Source of the DNA: Pseudomonadota bacterium
GTDB lineage: Bacteria; Pseudomonadota; Alphaproteobacteria; Rhizobiales; Xanthobacteraceae
DNA: 5,569 nt
Reading direction: 5' to 3'
NCBI GenBank assembly: GCA_021779635.1
Contig: JAJYAH010000518.1
Coordinates: 1-5,569, forward strand
The notes beneath the pieces were generated by a model, which searched no databases, was not told the origin of the DNA, and saw only the letters and a list, made by a program, of their open reading frames with translations. Shown here piece by piece: positions 1 to 5,146 of this stretch. Position 1 is the first letter of the stretch, and every line of letters begins with the position of its first letter. A program made the position numbers and the translations under genes.

Positions 1-604
1 CGGCATAGCAGGGCAGCGACAGGCTGGGCTCGCCGGTTTTGAGCGCCCGCCCCCATGAATCGGCGCATGCCGTCTCTCCGACCACGCCCCACTCGAATTT
101 CCTGTATCCGGTCCATTGCAGCCCGTTGATGAGAATGATCATCTGACCGGGTGTGGCGTAGACCAGACAGATGTCAGGCGGATTGAGCCGGGCGCTGGCC
201 AGCGGGCTCACCACCAGCGCCTGGTATTTGCCGTGCGGAACGACATCGAGCGCTTCCTGGCGCTTGCGTGCGTCCTCGGCATTCTCGTGCCAGACCCCGA
301 CATAGGATTGCCCGGCGAGCCATTTCTCGTCCTGCGGCGCGAGGCCGATCACCGCGCGGCACTGCGCGCCGACCAGATCGTCGGCCGTGATGCCGACGGT
401 CCAGCCGAGCCGCGAGGCCATGCTGACGATCTGGTCGGTGGTGTGAACCGCGGTCGGACGCCTGATTTTCGGAATCGCCGCCATTTCATCAACGGTTGCA
501 AACATCTTCATGCCGATCACGGTGGTCTTCAGCCGAAGCAGGCTGTTCAGATCGGCGACGATGCCGGCCATATCGAACTGTTCCGGTGGTGTTTGCTGTT
601 GCAT
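1..604 (-). CDS. DUF169 family protein, C-terminus cut by window edge
   Basis: The frame is open from an ATG at 604 to the left edge, giving 201 residues without a stop. A GGGAG ribosome site lies about 8 nt before the ATG. The N-terminal region has a short helical lead (DLNSLLRLKTTVIGMKMF, about residues 18-35). The diagnostic part is near the right end of the visible protein: a hydrophobic strand QMIILINGLQW (154-164), then VVGETACADSW (174-184) and GEPSLSLPCYA (191-201). The paired-cysteine pattern 'E-x-A-C-A-D ... P-S-L-x-L-P-C' is typical of the DUF169 (COG2043) family, whose biochemical role is not established. The rest of the family domain should lie just left of the window. It is co-oriented with the YdcF-like gene upstream across an 87-nt gap, so it could share that transcript, but a hairpin in the gap makes this uncertain. 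No signal peptide or membrane segment is evident, so it is probably cytoplasmic. The family call is recalled from motifs, not searched. Confidence 0.8.
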   Translation of the reverse strand, partial: MQQQTPPEQFDMAGIVADLNSLLRLKTTVIGMKMFATVDEMAAIPKIRRPTAVHTTDQIVSMASRLGWTVGITADDLVGAQCRAVIGLAPQDEKWLAGQSYVGVWHENAEDARKRQEALDVVPHGKYQALVVSPLASARLNPPDICLVYATPGQMIILINGLQWTGYRKFEWGVVGETACADSWGRALKTGEPSLSLPCYA

Positions 605-670
605 GGCGTGAACTCCCAAATCGGCGAACTAATTCCGTGCGCCTGTTGTGTCGACTCTAACGCGATTTTT

Positions 671-688
671 CGCCGGTTGCGACCGGCG
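671..688. repeat. Perfect inverted repeat just after the ydcF-like gene
   Basis: The arms CGCCGGT (671-677) and ACCGGCG (682-688) are perfectly complementary around a 4-nt loop. On the minus-strand transcript this 7-bp GC hairpin begins 3 nt after the TAG of the YdcF-like gene. It is followed there by AAAAAT, not by a U-tract, so it does not look like a standard intrinsic terminator in that direction. It may protect the mRNA 3' end, contribute to factor-dependent termination, or belong to a dispersed palindromic repeat family. Confidence 0.55.
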
Positions 689-691
689 CTT

Positions 692-1495
692 CTAGTTTCG
701 GACTGGTCCGGGCAACAGGTCATCGATCTTGCCGGTGACCCAATAAGCGAGAAGGCCTATCCATTCGCGGATGCCGATGTCCGTGCGTTCCAGCCCGTCA
801 ACGGCGACGGGTGAAAAAGCGAGGATATCCGCGCGCTTGCCGGTACGCCAGTCGACCGGATACGGCTCCACGGCAAATCCGGCCTTTCGAAACAAGCCAA
901 CCGATCGCGGCATATGATAGGCCGACGTCACCAGCAGCCATCGCTCGCCGCTTTTCGGCGCGGCGATCGCCTTGGAGAACTCGGCGTTTTCCTGGGTATT
1001 GCGCGAGCGCCGCTCCATGGTCAGGCGCTCTCTGGACACGCCGAGACTTTCGAATATGGCGGCGGCGTAATCGGCTTCCCTGGCATCGGCGGATATCAAG
1101 TTCGCGCTTCCGCCGGAAAAAATGACGCGCGCATTCGGATAACGATGCGCAAGTGTGGCCGCTTCGATCAGGCGGCCGGCCGCGGCCGTGAAGGCCGCCG
1201 TATCATGCGCGACCGAAAGATCAGCGTCGATCGATCCACCGAGGACGACGATGCCGTCGGGTGCGCCGCGCGTGGCGTCCCATGGCGGGAATCGTGCTTC
1301 CAGAGGATAGAGCACCAGATTTCCAAGCGGCGAAAACCCGCTGATGGCCAGAAGTATCACGGACGCAATCAGGAGCTTGCGGCCGAGCGACGCCAACCGT
1401 GTCGCCAGCAGGATCGCACCGAGCAGTCCGACACCGACCAGGAAATTCGTCGGCAACAGCATGATGCCGAACGTCTTGGAGAGGAAGAAAAACAA
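692..1495 (-). CDS. YdcF/ElyC-type DUF218 membrane-anchored protein
   Basis: 267 residues. Two hydrophobic segments open the protein (about 11-30 and 40-57), followed by a DUF218 domain from about residue 80 to 235. Visible family motifs are VVLGGSID (83-90), FSGGS (126-130), SRNTQENA (164-171), LLVTSAYHMPR (187-197) and YPVD (212-215). The C-terminal REWIGLLAYWVTGKI (243-257) is typical of the ElyC-like subgroup, and length matches E. coli ElyC (about 260 aa). In E. coli, ElyC affects cell-envelope peptidoglycan/lipid-carrier metabolism; the precise reaction is not settled, so only an envelope role is inferred. The start is TTG: AAGGAGA sits 7 nt upstream, a TAA stop in frame at 1523-1525 rules out an upstream start, and the first internal ATG (residue 12) would remove part of the first membrane helix. 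It is divergent from mipZ. Confidence 0.88.
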   Translation of the reverse strand: MFFFLSKTFGIMLLPTNFLVGVGLLGAILLATRLASLGRKLLIASVILLAISGFSPLGNLVLYPLEARFPPWDATRGAPDGIVVLGGSIDADLSVAHDTAAFTAAAGRLIEAATLAHRYPNARVIFSGGSANLISADAREADYAAAIFESLGVSRERLTMERRSRNTQENAEFSKAIAAPKSGERWLLVTSAYHMPRSVGLFRKAGFAVEPYPVDWRTGKRADILAFSPVAVDGLERTDIGIREWIGLLAYWVTGKIDDLLPGPVRN

Positions 1496-1502
1496 TGCGA
1501 AA

Positions 1503-1509
1503 TCTCCTT
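1503..1509 (-). promoter_or_regulatory. Ribosome binding site that fixes a TTG start
   Basis: Reading on the minus strand, AAGGAGA lies 7 nt before the TTG at 1495. This is near-perfect anti-16S complementarity at ideal spacing and is the reason for choosing TTG for the YdcF-like gene. Confidence 0.75.
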
Positions 1510-1611
1510 CGGAGGCGAGCGCTTACGGAAAACATGATCACGGACAACATCATCGGCGCGAAGACGAGGGGCGGCGCTGCCCTGATCGCAGCGATCGAAG
1601 GAACTGCTCTC

Positions 1612-1758
1612 GACTCACCGTGCAGCCTTGCAAGTCTGCTGCGCGCGTCATGACGTCAAGAGATCGTACAGCTTGCGAGAAATTGAAGAATCAAGCCTAA
1701 TGATGCCATCAAACCTTCGCAACGATCCATCGAGGCCCTGATGTCGGCCACCCGAGTC
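1612..1758. promoter_or_regulatory. Cluster of three GANTC (CcrM-type) sites at the mipZ 5' region
   Basis: GACTC at 1612-1616, GAATC at 1688-1692 and GAGTC at 1754-1758 fall before and at the start of mipZ. GANTC is the target of the cell-cycle methyltransferase CcrM of Alphaproteobacteria, and in Caulobacter CcrM methylation is known to promote mipZ and ftsZ transcription. GANTC also occurs elsewhere in the window (for example 653-657 and several between 3900 and 4100), so the cluster is suggestive only. A weak promoter-like pair, TTGCGA at 1673-1678 and CTAATG at 1697-1702 (18-nt spacer), overlaps the middle site. The GAGG at 1732-1735 is the likely mipZ ribosome site. Confidence 0.35.
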
Positions 1759-2586
1759 ATCGTCGTAGCCAATGAAAAAGGCGGGTCTGGCAAGTCCACC
1801 GTCGCCATGCACATCGCGATAGCGTTGATGAAATCCGGCCAGCGCGTCGCCACCATCGACCTCGATACGAGGCAAAGAAGTTTCACACATTATATCGAGA
1901 ACCGGCGCGCCTGGGCCAAGCATGTCGCCCGCGACCTCGATATTCCCGATCATTTTTGTTTCAGCCGGGCCAATTACGTCAGCGTCGAGGATGAGGCCGC
2001 CGGACGCAAGGCTTTGACCGACGCGGTCGAGGCACTGGGACGCACCTACGGCTTGATCGTCATCGATACCCCCGGCCACGACAGTTACCTGATGCGGCTG
2101 GCGCATTCGCTGGCTGACACCCTGATCACGCCGCTCAACGACAGTTTCGTCGACTTCGATGTGCTTGGGACAGTCGACCCCGAGACCTTTGGGGTCACCG
2201 GAACCAGCCATTATTCCCGGATGGTGCAGGAGGCGCGCCGCCAGCGCCAACTCGATCACGCGTCGACCGACTGGATCGTGTTGCGAAACCGGATTTCGAT
2301 GCTTGGTTCGCGCAACAAACGTCTTGTCGGCGACGGATTGAAAGAACTTTCGCGAACGCTCAATTTCCGCTGCATCGAGGGATTGACCGAACGAGTGATC
2401 TTCCGCGAGCTTTACCCGCGGGGGCTGACAGCCGTCGACGATCTCGATGATATCACGTTCGGTGCGCGCCCGACGATGTCGCATGTCAGTGCCCGCCTTG
2501 AGATGCAAAACCTGCTGAGCGCCATGTTATTGGGCGATCAGCGAACAAATGCCGAACTGGCCGGCCGCGATCGCGGCGCGGCTTGA
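1741..2586 (+). CDS. mipZ: Division-plane positioning ATPase MipZ
   Basis: 281 residues, close to Caulobacter MipZ (about 274). MipZ is a ParA/MinD-type P-loop ATPase that binds the ParB-parS complex near the poles, forms a bipolar gradient on the nucleoid, and blocks FtsZ ring assembly away from midcell. Visible motifs: NEKGGSGKST deviant Walker A (11-20, signature Lys13), switch-I region TIDLDTRQRS (38-47), YIENRRAWAK (51-60), Walker B/switch II VIVIDTPG (105-112). The strongly MipZ-specific stretch PLNDSFVDFDVLGTVDP (131-147) and LRNRISMLGSRNK (181-193) separate it from ordinary ParA and MinD. No C-terminal membrane-targeting helix is apparent, unlike MinD. The ATG at 1741 follows GAGG at 5-nt spacing; an in-frame TGA at 1684-1686 with no start codon after it excludes upstream starts. 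There is no parB or other partition gene beside it, as expected for a stand-alone mipZ. Confidence 0.95.
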   Translation: MSATRVIVVANEKGGSGKSTVAMHIAIALMKSGQRVATIDLDTRQRSFTHYIENRRAWAKHVARDLDIPDHFCFSRANYVSVEDEAAGRKALTDAVEALGRTYGLIVIDTPGHDSYLMRLAHSLADTLITPLNDSFVDFDVLGTVDPETFGVTGTSHYSRMVQEARRQRQLDHASTDWIVLRNRISMLGSRNKRLVGDGLKELSRTLNFRCIEGLTERVIFRELYPRGLTAVDDLDDITFGARPTMSHVSARLEMQNLLSAMLLGDQRTNAELAGRDRGAA

Positions 2587-2608
2587 ATCAACTACCGCAT
2601 CGCTTCAG

Positions 2609-3577
2609 CTATCCCAGCCGCCAGCCCACTTCAGCGACAAAGCTTTGGTAGAATTCGGCGTCATAGGCTTGCTCCGGCGTCTGCCGGACCCGTTCATCGA
2701 GGCGACGGGCATCGTCGCCGACCAGAATGCGCCAGCGCTCGGCCTTGACGCCGTCGAGAATGATCTTGGCAGCAGCGGCAGCCGTGGTCGGCGCCTCATC
2801 GCGAAAGTTACGGGCGCGTTCGGATGCCCCTGCCTGAATTTCCTCGTCCGACATCTGCGAAGTATCGGTGCCGGACGCGGCCAGCCTCGCGCGGATCAGC
2901 GTGATTTCGCCCTCATTCAGGCGGTCGGAATCGGTGCCGCTCTGCACCTTGCGCGAGTTGGAAACGATCGAGGTGCCGATATGACCGGGCATCACGACCG
3001 AACATTTGATGTGCGGTGCGTTCAGGCGGAGATCGTTGATCAGCGCCTCGGTAAATCCCTTCACCGCGAATTTGGCGGCACTGTACGCCGTATGCGACAC
3101 GCCCAGTCCGACGGAGGCCCAGAACCCGTTGACGCTGGAGGTATTGACAATGTGGCCCTCATCGGCCTTTAGCAGCAGCGGCAGGAAGGTACGGACGCCG
3201 AGATAAACCCCGCCCCAGCAGATGTTGAAGGTCCTTTCCCACTGCTCGCGGGTGTTGGTGAACAGGCTGCCGCCGCCGCCGATGCCGGCATTGTTGAACA
3301 GCAAATGGATCTTGTCGGTGGCCTGCTGCTCGATCAATTCGTCGCGGAAGCGCTGCAACTGATCCTCGATGGAGACGTCGGCGATATGGGTGGTGATGCG
3401 CAGCCCCTGCGGCAGCCGCTCGACCTCACAAAGACGCTTGGTCTCCGCCATCGCATCCGCCGAGATATCGCACATCGCGACATTGCAGCCTTCCGCCACA
3501 AGCTGGCGCGCCAGCTCGCGGCCCATGCCTGTGCCGCCCCCGGTAATGACTGCAATCTTTCCGGCAAAATCCTTCAT
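2609..3577 (-). CDS. SDR family NAD(P)-dependent oxidoreductase
   Basis: 322 residues, a classical short-chain dehydrogenase with an extended C-terminus (classical core about 250). Cofactor motif TGGGTGMG (12-19, TGxxxGxG), acidic Asp37 at the end of strand 2 (favours NAD over NADP), ADV (66-68), NNAG (95-98), Asn118, catalytic Ser148 in IVNTSSVNG, and YSAAK (Tyr165, Lys169), then PGHIGT (197-202). The catalytic tetrad is therefore complete. The tail (about 203-322) holds an acidic/polar linker and a block IILDGVKAERWRILVGDDA (277-295) seen in SDRs of soil actinobacteria and rhizobia. The substrate cannot be told from sequence; an alcohol or hydroxy-acyl oxidation/ketone reduction in the cytoplasm is inferred. 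The start ATG has AAAGGTGAG about 8 nt upstream. It ends 22 nt from the convergent mipZ stop and begins divergently from the small secreted-protein gene. Confidence 0.92.
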   Translation of the reverse strand: MKDFAGKIAVITGGGTGMGRELARQLVAEGCNVAMCDISADAMAETKRLCEVERLPQGLRITTHIADVSIEDQLQRFRDELIEQQATDKIHLLFNNAGIGGGGSLFTNTREQWERTFNICWGGVYLGVRTFLPLLLKADEGHIVNTSSVNGFWASVGLGVSHTAYSAAKFAVKGFTEALINDLRLNAPHIKCSVVMPGHIGTSIVSNSRKVQSGTDSDRLNEGEITLIRARLAASGTDTSQMSDEEIQAGASERARNFRDEAPTTAAAAAKIILDGVKAERWRILVGDDARRLDERVRQTPEQAYDAEFYQSFVAEVGWRLG

Positions 3578-3625
3578 GAGGCTCGCTCACCTTTCTGTTT
3601 CCGCGGCCTGATCGTCCGCCAGATT

Positions 3626-3639
3626 TCATGTTCACATGA
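3626..3639. promoter_or_regulatory. Perfect 14-bp palindrome upstream of the SDR gene (possible operator)
   Basis: TCATGT-TC-ACATGA: 6-bp arms around a 2-nt centre, about 50-60 bases before the SDR start codon and in the only intergenic gap between the divergent SDR and small-protein genes. Size and placement suit a dimeric repressor such as TetR or MarR, but no regulator gene is adjacent and no convincing -10/-35 pair was found, so the role is inferred. Confidence 0.3.
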
Positions 3640-3786
3640 CTATGAGCGGCTACGCAAGGCGCGAGCTATGTCTTGGCGGCACTTGCGACTACCGGGCGAG
3701 CTGGATGTCCAATTTGTAATCGATGACGTTCGAACCGCTCTCGCCCCTGGTCGCGACCGAACGTTACGGGGCTCGCGGTCGAACAC

Positions 3787-3792
3787 AAGGAG
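3787..3792 (+). promoter_or_regulatory. Strong ribosome binding site of the frameshifted small gene
   Basis: AAGGAG with a 6-nt spacer to the ATG at 3799. It shows that the signal-peptide frame starting at 3799 is (or recently was) the translated one, although the acidic downstream half lies in another frame. Confidence 0.65.
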
Positions 3793-3798
3793 CGTGTC

Positions 3799-4073
3799 AT
3801 GAAATCGCTCATCACCAAAGCAGTGCTGATTGCTTCGCTCGCGCTTTGCCGAAGCGCCGCGATGGCTGCAAAATCTTCCGGCTCACAAATACGCGAGAGT
3901 TATCCGCAAGCTCGTCGGCCGGCGATTCACAGGCGGCGTCGGACGCAGAAAATCAGGCGATTCAGTCCATGAACGATGAGAACGCGCTGAACGCGTCCAT
4001 GGCAGCGGCGGAGGCGCAAAACGATGCGGCGAATGCGGCGACGCTGCAAACCGAGATCAACGCCAACAACTGA
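3799..4073 (+). pseudogene. Small exported protein gene, frameshifted
   Basis: The first frame starts at the ATG and gives a clear Sec signal peptide (MKSLITKAVLIASLALCRSA then AMAA, cleavage likely after residue 23 or 24). It then becomes an arginine-rich tail (RRPAIHRRRRTQKIRRFSP), typical of out-of-frame reading of GC-rich DNA, and stops at 3970-3972 after 57 residues. In the -1 frame a low-complexity Ala/Asn/Gln/Ser-rich chain (GDSQAASDAENQAIQSMNDE, continuing to TLQTEINANN) runs to TGA at 4071-4073. Adding one A near 3886 (TCACAAAT to TCAACAAAT) joins them as ...KSSGSTNTRELSASS..., a 91-residue exported helical protein. The simplest reading is a single-base deletion or sequencing error; programmed frameshifting is possible but I see no canonical slippery heptamer. 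Function is unknown. An excellent AAGGAG precedes it and a terminator follows. Confidence 0.65.
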
Positions 4074-4113
4074 TCCACCTGACGGCACGATTCAGGTAAT
4101 GCAAGAGTTACAA

Positions 4114-4144
4114 AAATAAGGCCGCCTCATCGACGGCCTTATTT
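4114..4144. terminator. Bidirectional intrinsic terminator
   Basis: AAATAAGGCCG (4114-4124) and CGGCCTTATTT (4134-4144) are perfect 11-bp complementary arms around a 9-nt loop. The AT outer stem supplies a T-rich tail in both directions: TTATTTCATT on the plus strand and TTATTTTTG on the minus strand. It lies between the convergent small exported-protein gene and the EthD-family gene, and can end both transcripts. Confidence 0.9.
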
Positions 4145-4177
4145 CATTCACTGCACAAGCGTTCGCAGCGACGTCGT

Positions 4178-4486
4178 CTAAACCTCGCGATTGTCGAACA
4201 GCAGCATATCTGCACCGCCGGTCGCGAATTTTGGCACGTCGGCCCCCGCCGCCTTGCCCTCGGGGCTGCCGAAGCCGGCCTGAATGGCTGCAAGGCTGTC
4301 AAAGTGCAGCGTGGCGATCAGATGGAAGCCGGAAGGTCCTGCAGGCGTCGCTACCGGGCCTTTGCTGACCTCATACTTTCGCAGGCCGGGTATTTTCTTC
4401 GCAATGGGAACGTGCGTTTCAAAATAATATTTGTCGAAAGCGGCCGTGTCCTTTGGAGTCTTGTACATCACCACGACGTGCGCCAT
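4178..4486 (-). CDS. EthD family protein
   Basis: 102 residues, the usual length of single-domain EthD (PF07110) proteins, which are ferredoxin-like dimeric alpha/beta-barrel proteins. The N-terminal strand MAHVVVMYKTP leads to the family hallmark YYFETHVPIAKKIPGLRKYEV (from about residue 20), with the conserved His25 and Pro27 and the PGL turn at 33-35. Residues 53-64 (GFHLIATLHFDS) form the next strand, and FGSPEGKAAGADVPKFA (72-88) is the conserved helix before the last strand. EthD was named from the ethyl tert-butyl ether degradation cluster of Rhodococcus, where its exact role is unclear; a reaction cannot be assigned here. There are no P450 or ferredoxin genes beside it, so it appears to be a stand-alone copy. 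Translation starts at an ATG with AGGGAG 8 nt upstream, and transcription likely ends in the bidirectional terminator. Confidence 0.88.
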   Translation of the reverse strand: MAHVVVMYKTPKDTAAFDKYYFETHVPIAKKIPGLRKYEVSKGPVATPAGPSGFHLIATLHFDSLAAIQAGFGSPEGKAAGADVPKFATGGADMLLFDNREV

Positions 4487-4500
4487 TGCGTTTTCTCCCT

Positions 4501-4862
4501 ATTGTTCAACATGCTTGTGCGCCAGCTTTGAATCCACCCCTGTGTTTGTCAAGTTAGCGAAGGCAGACATTCCTGGACCTGCGGGAACCCGGTCCCCTTT
4601 TTCCGCTCCGATTGATCGGAACGAAGGCTCTATTTCTTTTTTTTGAGCGTTTTCTTTGTGCGAGCCGGCATCGACTTCGCATCCAGTGCCGGGCAGGCTT
4701 TCGCTGGGAAACGCGCCATCAGCGTCGATGGCCAATATTGCGTTCGGCATTTGCAGCGGGGCAAGCCGTTGTTTTCGAAACGACAGCGGAACAGGGTAAC
4801 AACCGCACGTCAGAAGCACCTGAGAATACAAATCAAAAAATTAATATAATCAATCAGTTAAA
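4501..4862. other. Gene-free spacer between EthD-family gene and tRNA fragment
   Basis: About 360 bases in which I find no supportable gene: short frames on both strands lack recognisable domains and good ribosome sites. It holds the TTGACA noted above; an imperfect hairpin (4604-4623) followed at a distance by T8 near 4634; and an AT-rich tract (4831-4862) directly downstream of the tRNA 3' end. Read on the minus strand, that tract contains T6 and could be the original transcription end of the tRNA-Pro gene. Confidence 0.6.
4524..4552 (-). promoter_or_regulatory. Possible promoter of the EthD-family gene
   Basis: On the minus strand a perfect TTGACA (4552-4547) lies about 60 bases before the EthD-family ATG. 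At 17-nt spacing the -10 position reads AAAGCT, a poor match to TATAAT, so only the -35 box is convincing. Confidence 0.3.
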
Positions 4863-4907
4863 TGGTCGGAGCGAGAGGATTTGAACCTCCGACCCCTAGT
4901 CTCCCAG
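4863..4907 (-). pseudogene. 3' fragment of tRNA-Pro(GGG); attachment-site core
   Basis: Read on the minus strand this is a tRNA from the anticodon loop to the encoded CCA. The parts are: loop CTGGGAG (4907-4901, anticodon GGG), 3' anticodon stem ACTAG, 5-nt variable loop GGGTC, T arm GGAGG-TTCAAAT-CCTCT (one G-U pair), acceptor 3' strand CGCTCCG, discriminator A, and CCA. The matching 5' anticodon strand would be CTAGT, but the next bases are CATCA, and no D arm or acceptor 5' strand follows, so the gene is truncated exactly at the anticodon loop. Tyrosine recombinases that target tRNA genes commonly exchange strands there and leave the displaced original 3' end at one junction. The functional tRNA, rebuilt with the element's own 3' copy, would then lie at the far end of the element. 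The isoacceptor call depends on the loop alignment. Confidence 0.85.
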
Positions 4908-4922
4908 TGATGCCAACGGCTA

Positions 4923-4952
4923 TTCTCGCAAGTTCTCCCAAATTCTCATAAA
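4923..4952 (+). repeat. Three TTCTC direct repeats phased at 10 bp (putative integrase arm sites)
   Basis: TTCTCGCAAG, TTCTCCCAAA and TTCTCATAAA run head to tail with no gap, so TTCTC recurs at 4923, 4933 and 4943, about one helical turn apart. They start 16 bases from the tRNA-fragment core. Short phased direct repeats beside the core are typical arm-type binding sites for the N-terminal domain of tyrosine integrases, or sites for an excisionase. The assignment to the integrase is inferred. Confidence 0.5.
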
Positions 4953-5039
4953 ACCCATTAAGTGCTTTAGGTTAGCTTGCTTCTTGCCTCTCGATTGCTC
5001 TCGGGCGTTCTCGCTCGTTACCCCCCAATCCGCGGCCGT

Positions 5040-5060
5040 TGTTTCCAAAGTGTTTCCAAA
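5040..5060 (+). repeat. Two TGTTTCCAAA direct repeats at 11-bp spacing
   Basis: TGTTTCCAAA occurs at 5040-5049 and again at 5051-5060, separated by one base. GTGTTTCCAAA matches GTTCTCCCAAA of the 4932-4942 repeat at 8 of 11 positions, so both sets could be variants of one arm-site family. They lie in the non-coding stretch between the attachment core and the integrase start. Confidence 0.5.
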
Positions 5061-5077
5061 ATGGCCTCCGGCATGTG

Positions 5078-5146
5078 CTAGGGACATGGGGTCTAGGGTC
5101 AGGGAAAACAAACGGCATGGCTGGCGGGCGCAACATACTAGGGGTC
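5078..5146 (+). repeat. CTAGGG motifs before and at the integrase start
   Basis: CTAGGG appears at 5078, 5093 and 5138 (the last as CTAGGGG), with related CTAGG at 5274 and 5352 inside the coding region. The copy at 5137-5146, ACTAGGGGTC, is the exact reverse complement of plus-strand 4891-4900 in the tRNA fragment. They may be recombinase or autoregulatory sites, or simply reflect composition of the incoming DNA. Confidence 0.35.

Noticed and set aside
116..814. 232-residue plus-strand frame over the DUF169 gene
   Set aside because: Asp/Arg/Gly-rich shadow; the opposite strand has DUF169 motifs and a ribosome site at its start.
914..1537. 207-residue plus-strand frame opposite the YdcF-like gene
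   Set aside because: Arg/Gly-rich composition with no domain; entirely antisense to a gene with clear family motifs.
1648..2508. 286-residue minus-strand open frame opposite mipZ
   Set aside because: It is the antisense of a confidently identified mipZ, has no recognisable domain, and arises from GC-rich codon bias.
2549..3172. 207-residue plus-strand frame downstream of mipZ
   Set aside because: Antisense to the SDR, whose cofactor and catalytic motifs are complete.
3728..3758. Short palindromes GTTCGAAC and GGTCGCGACC upstream of the small exported-protein gene
   Set aside because: Short self-complementary words are frequent in GC-rich DNA, and nothing else supports a regulatory role.
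4604..4645. Imperfect hairpin followed by a T8 run, considered as a terminator
   Set aside because: The stem has a mismatch and the T-run starts about 10 bases beyond it, with no convincing gene upstream on the plus strand.
4499..4831. 110-residue minus-strand frame (and overlapping plus frames) in the spacer left of the tRNA fragment
   Set aside because: No recognised domain, no good ribosome site, mixed low-complexity composition; treated as non-coding.
4863..4990. A complete tRNA-Pro gene
   Set aside because: No 5' anticodon strand, D arm or acceptor 5' strand is found to the right of the anticodon loop.
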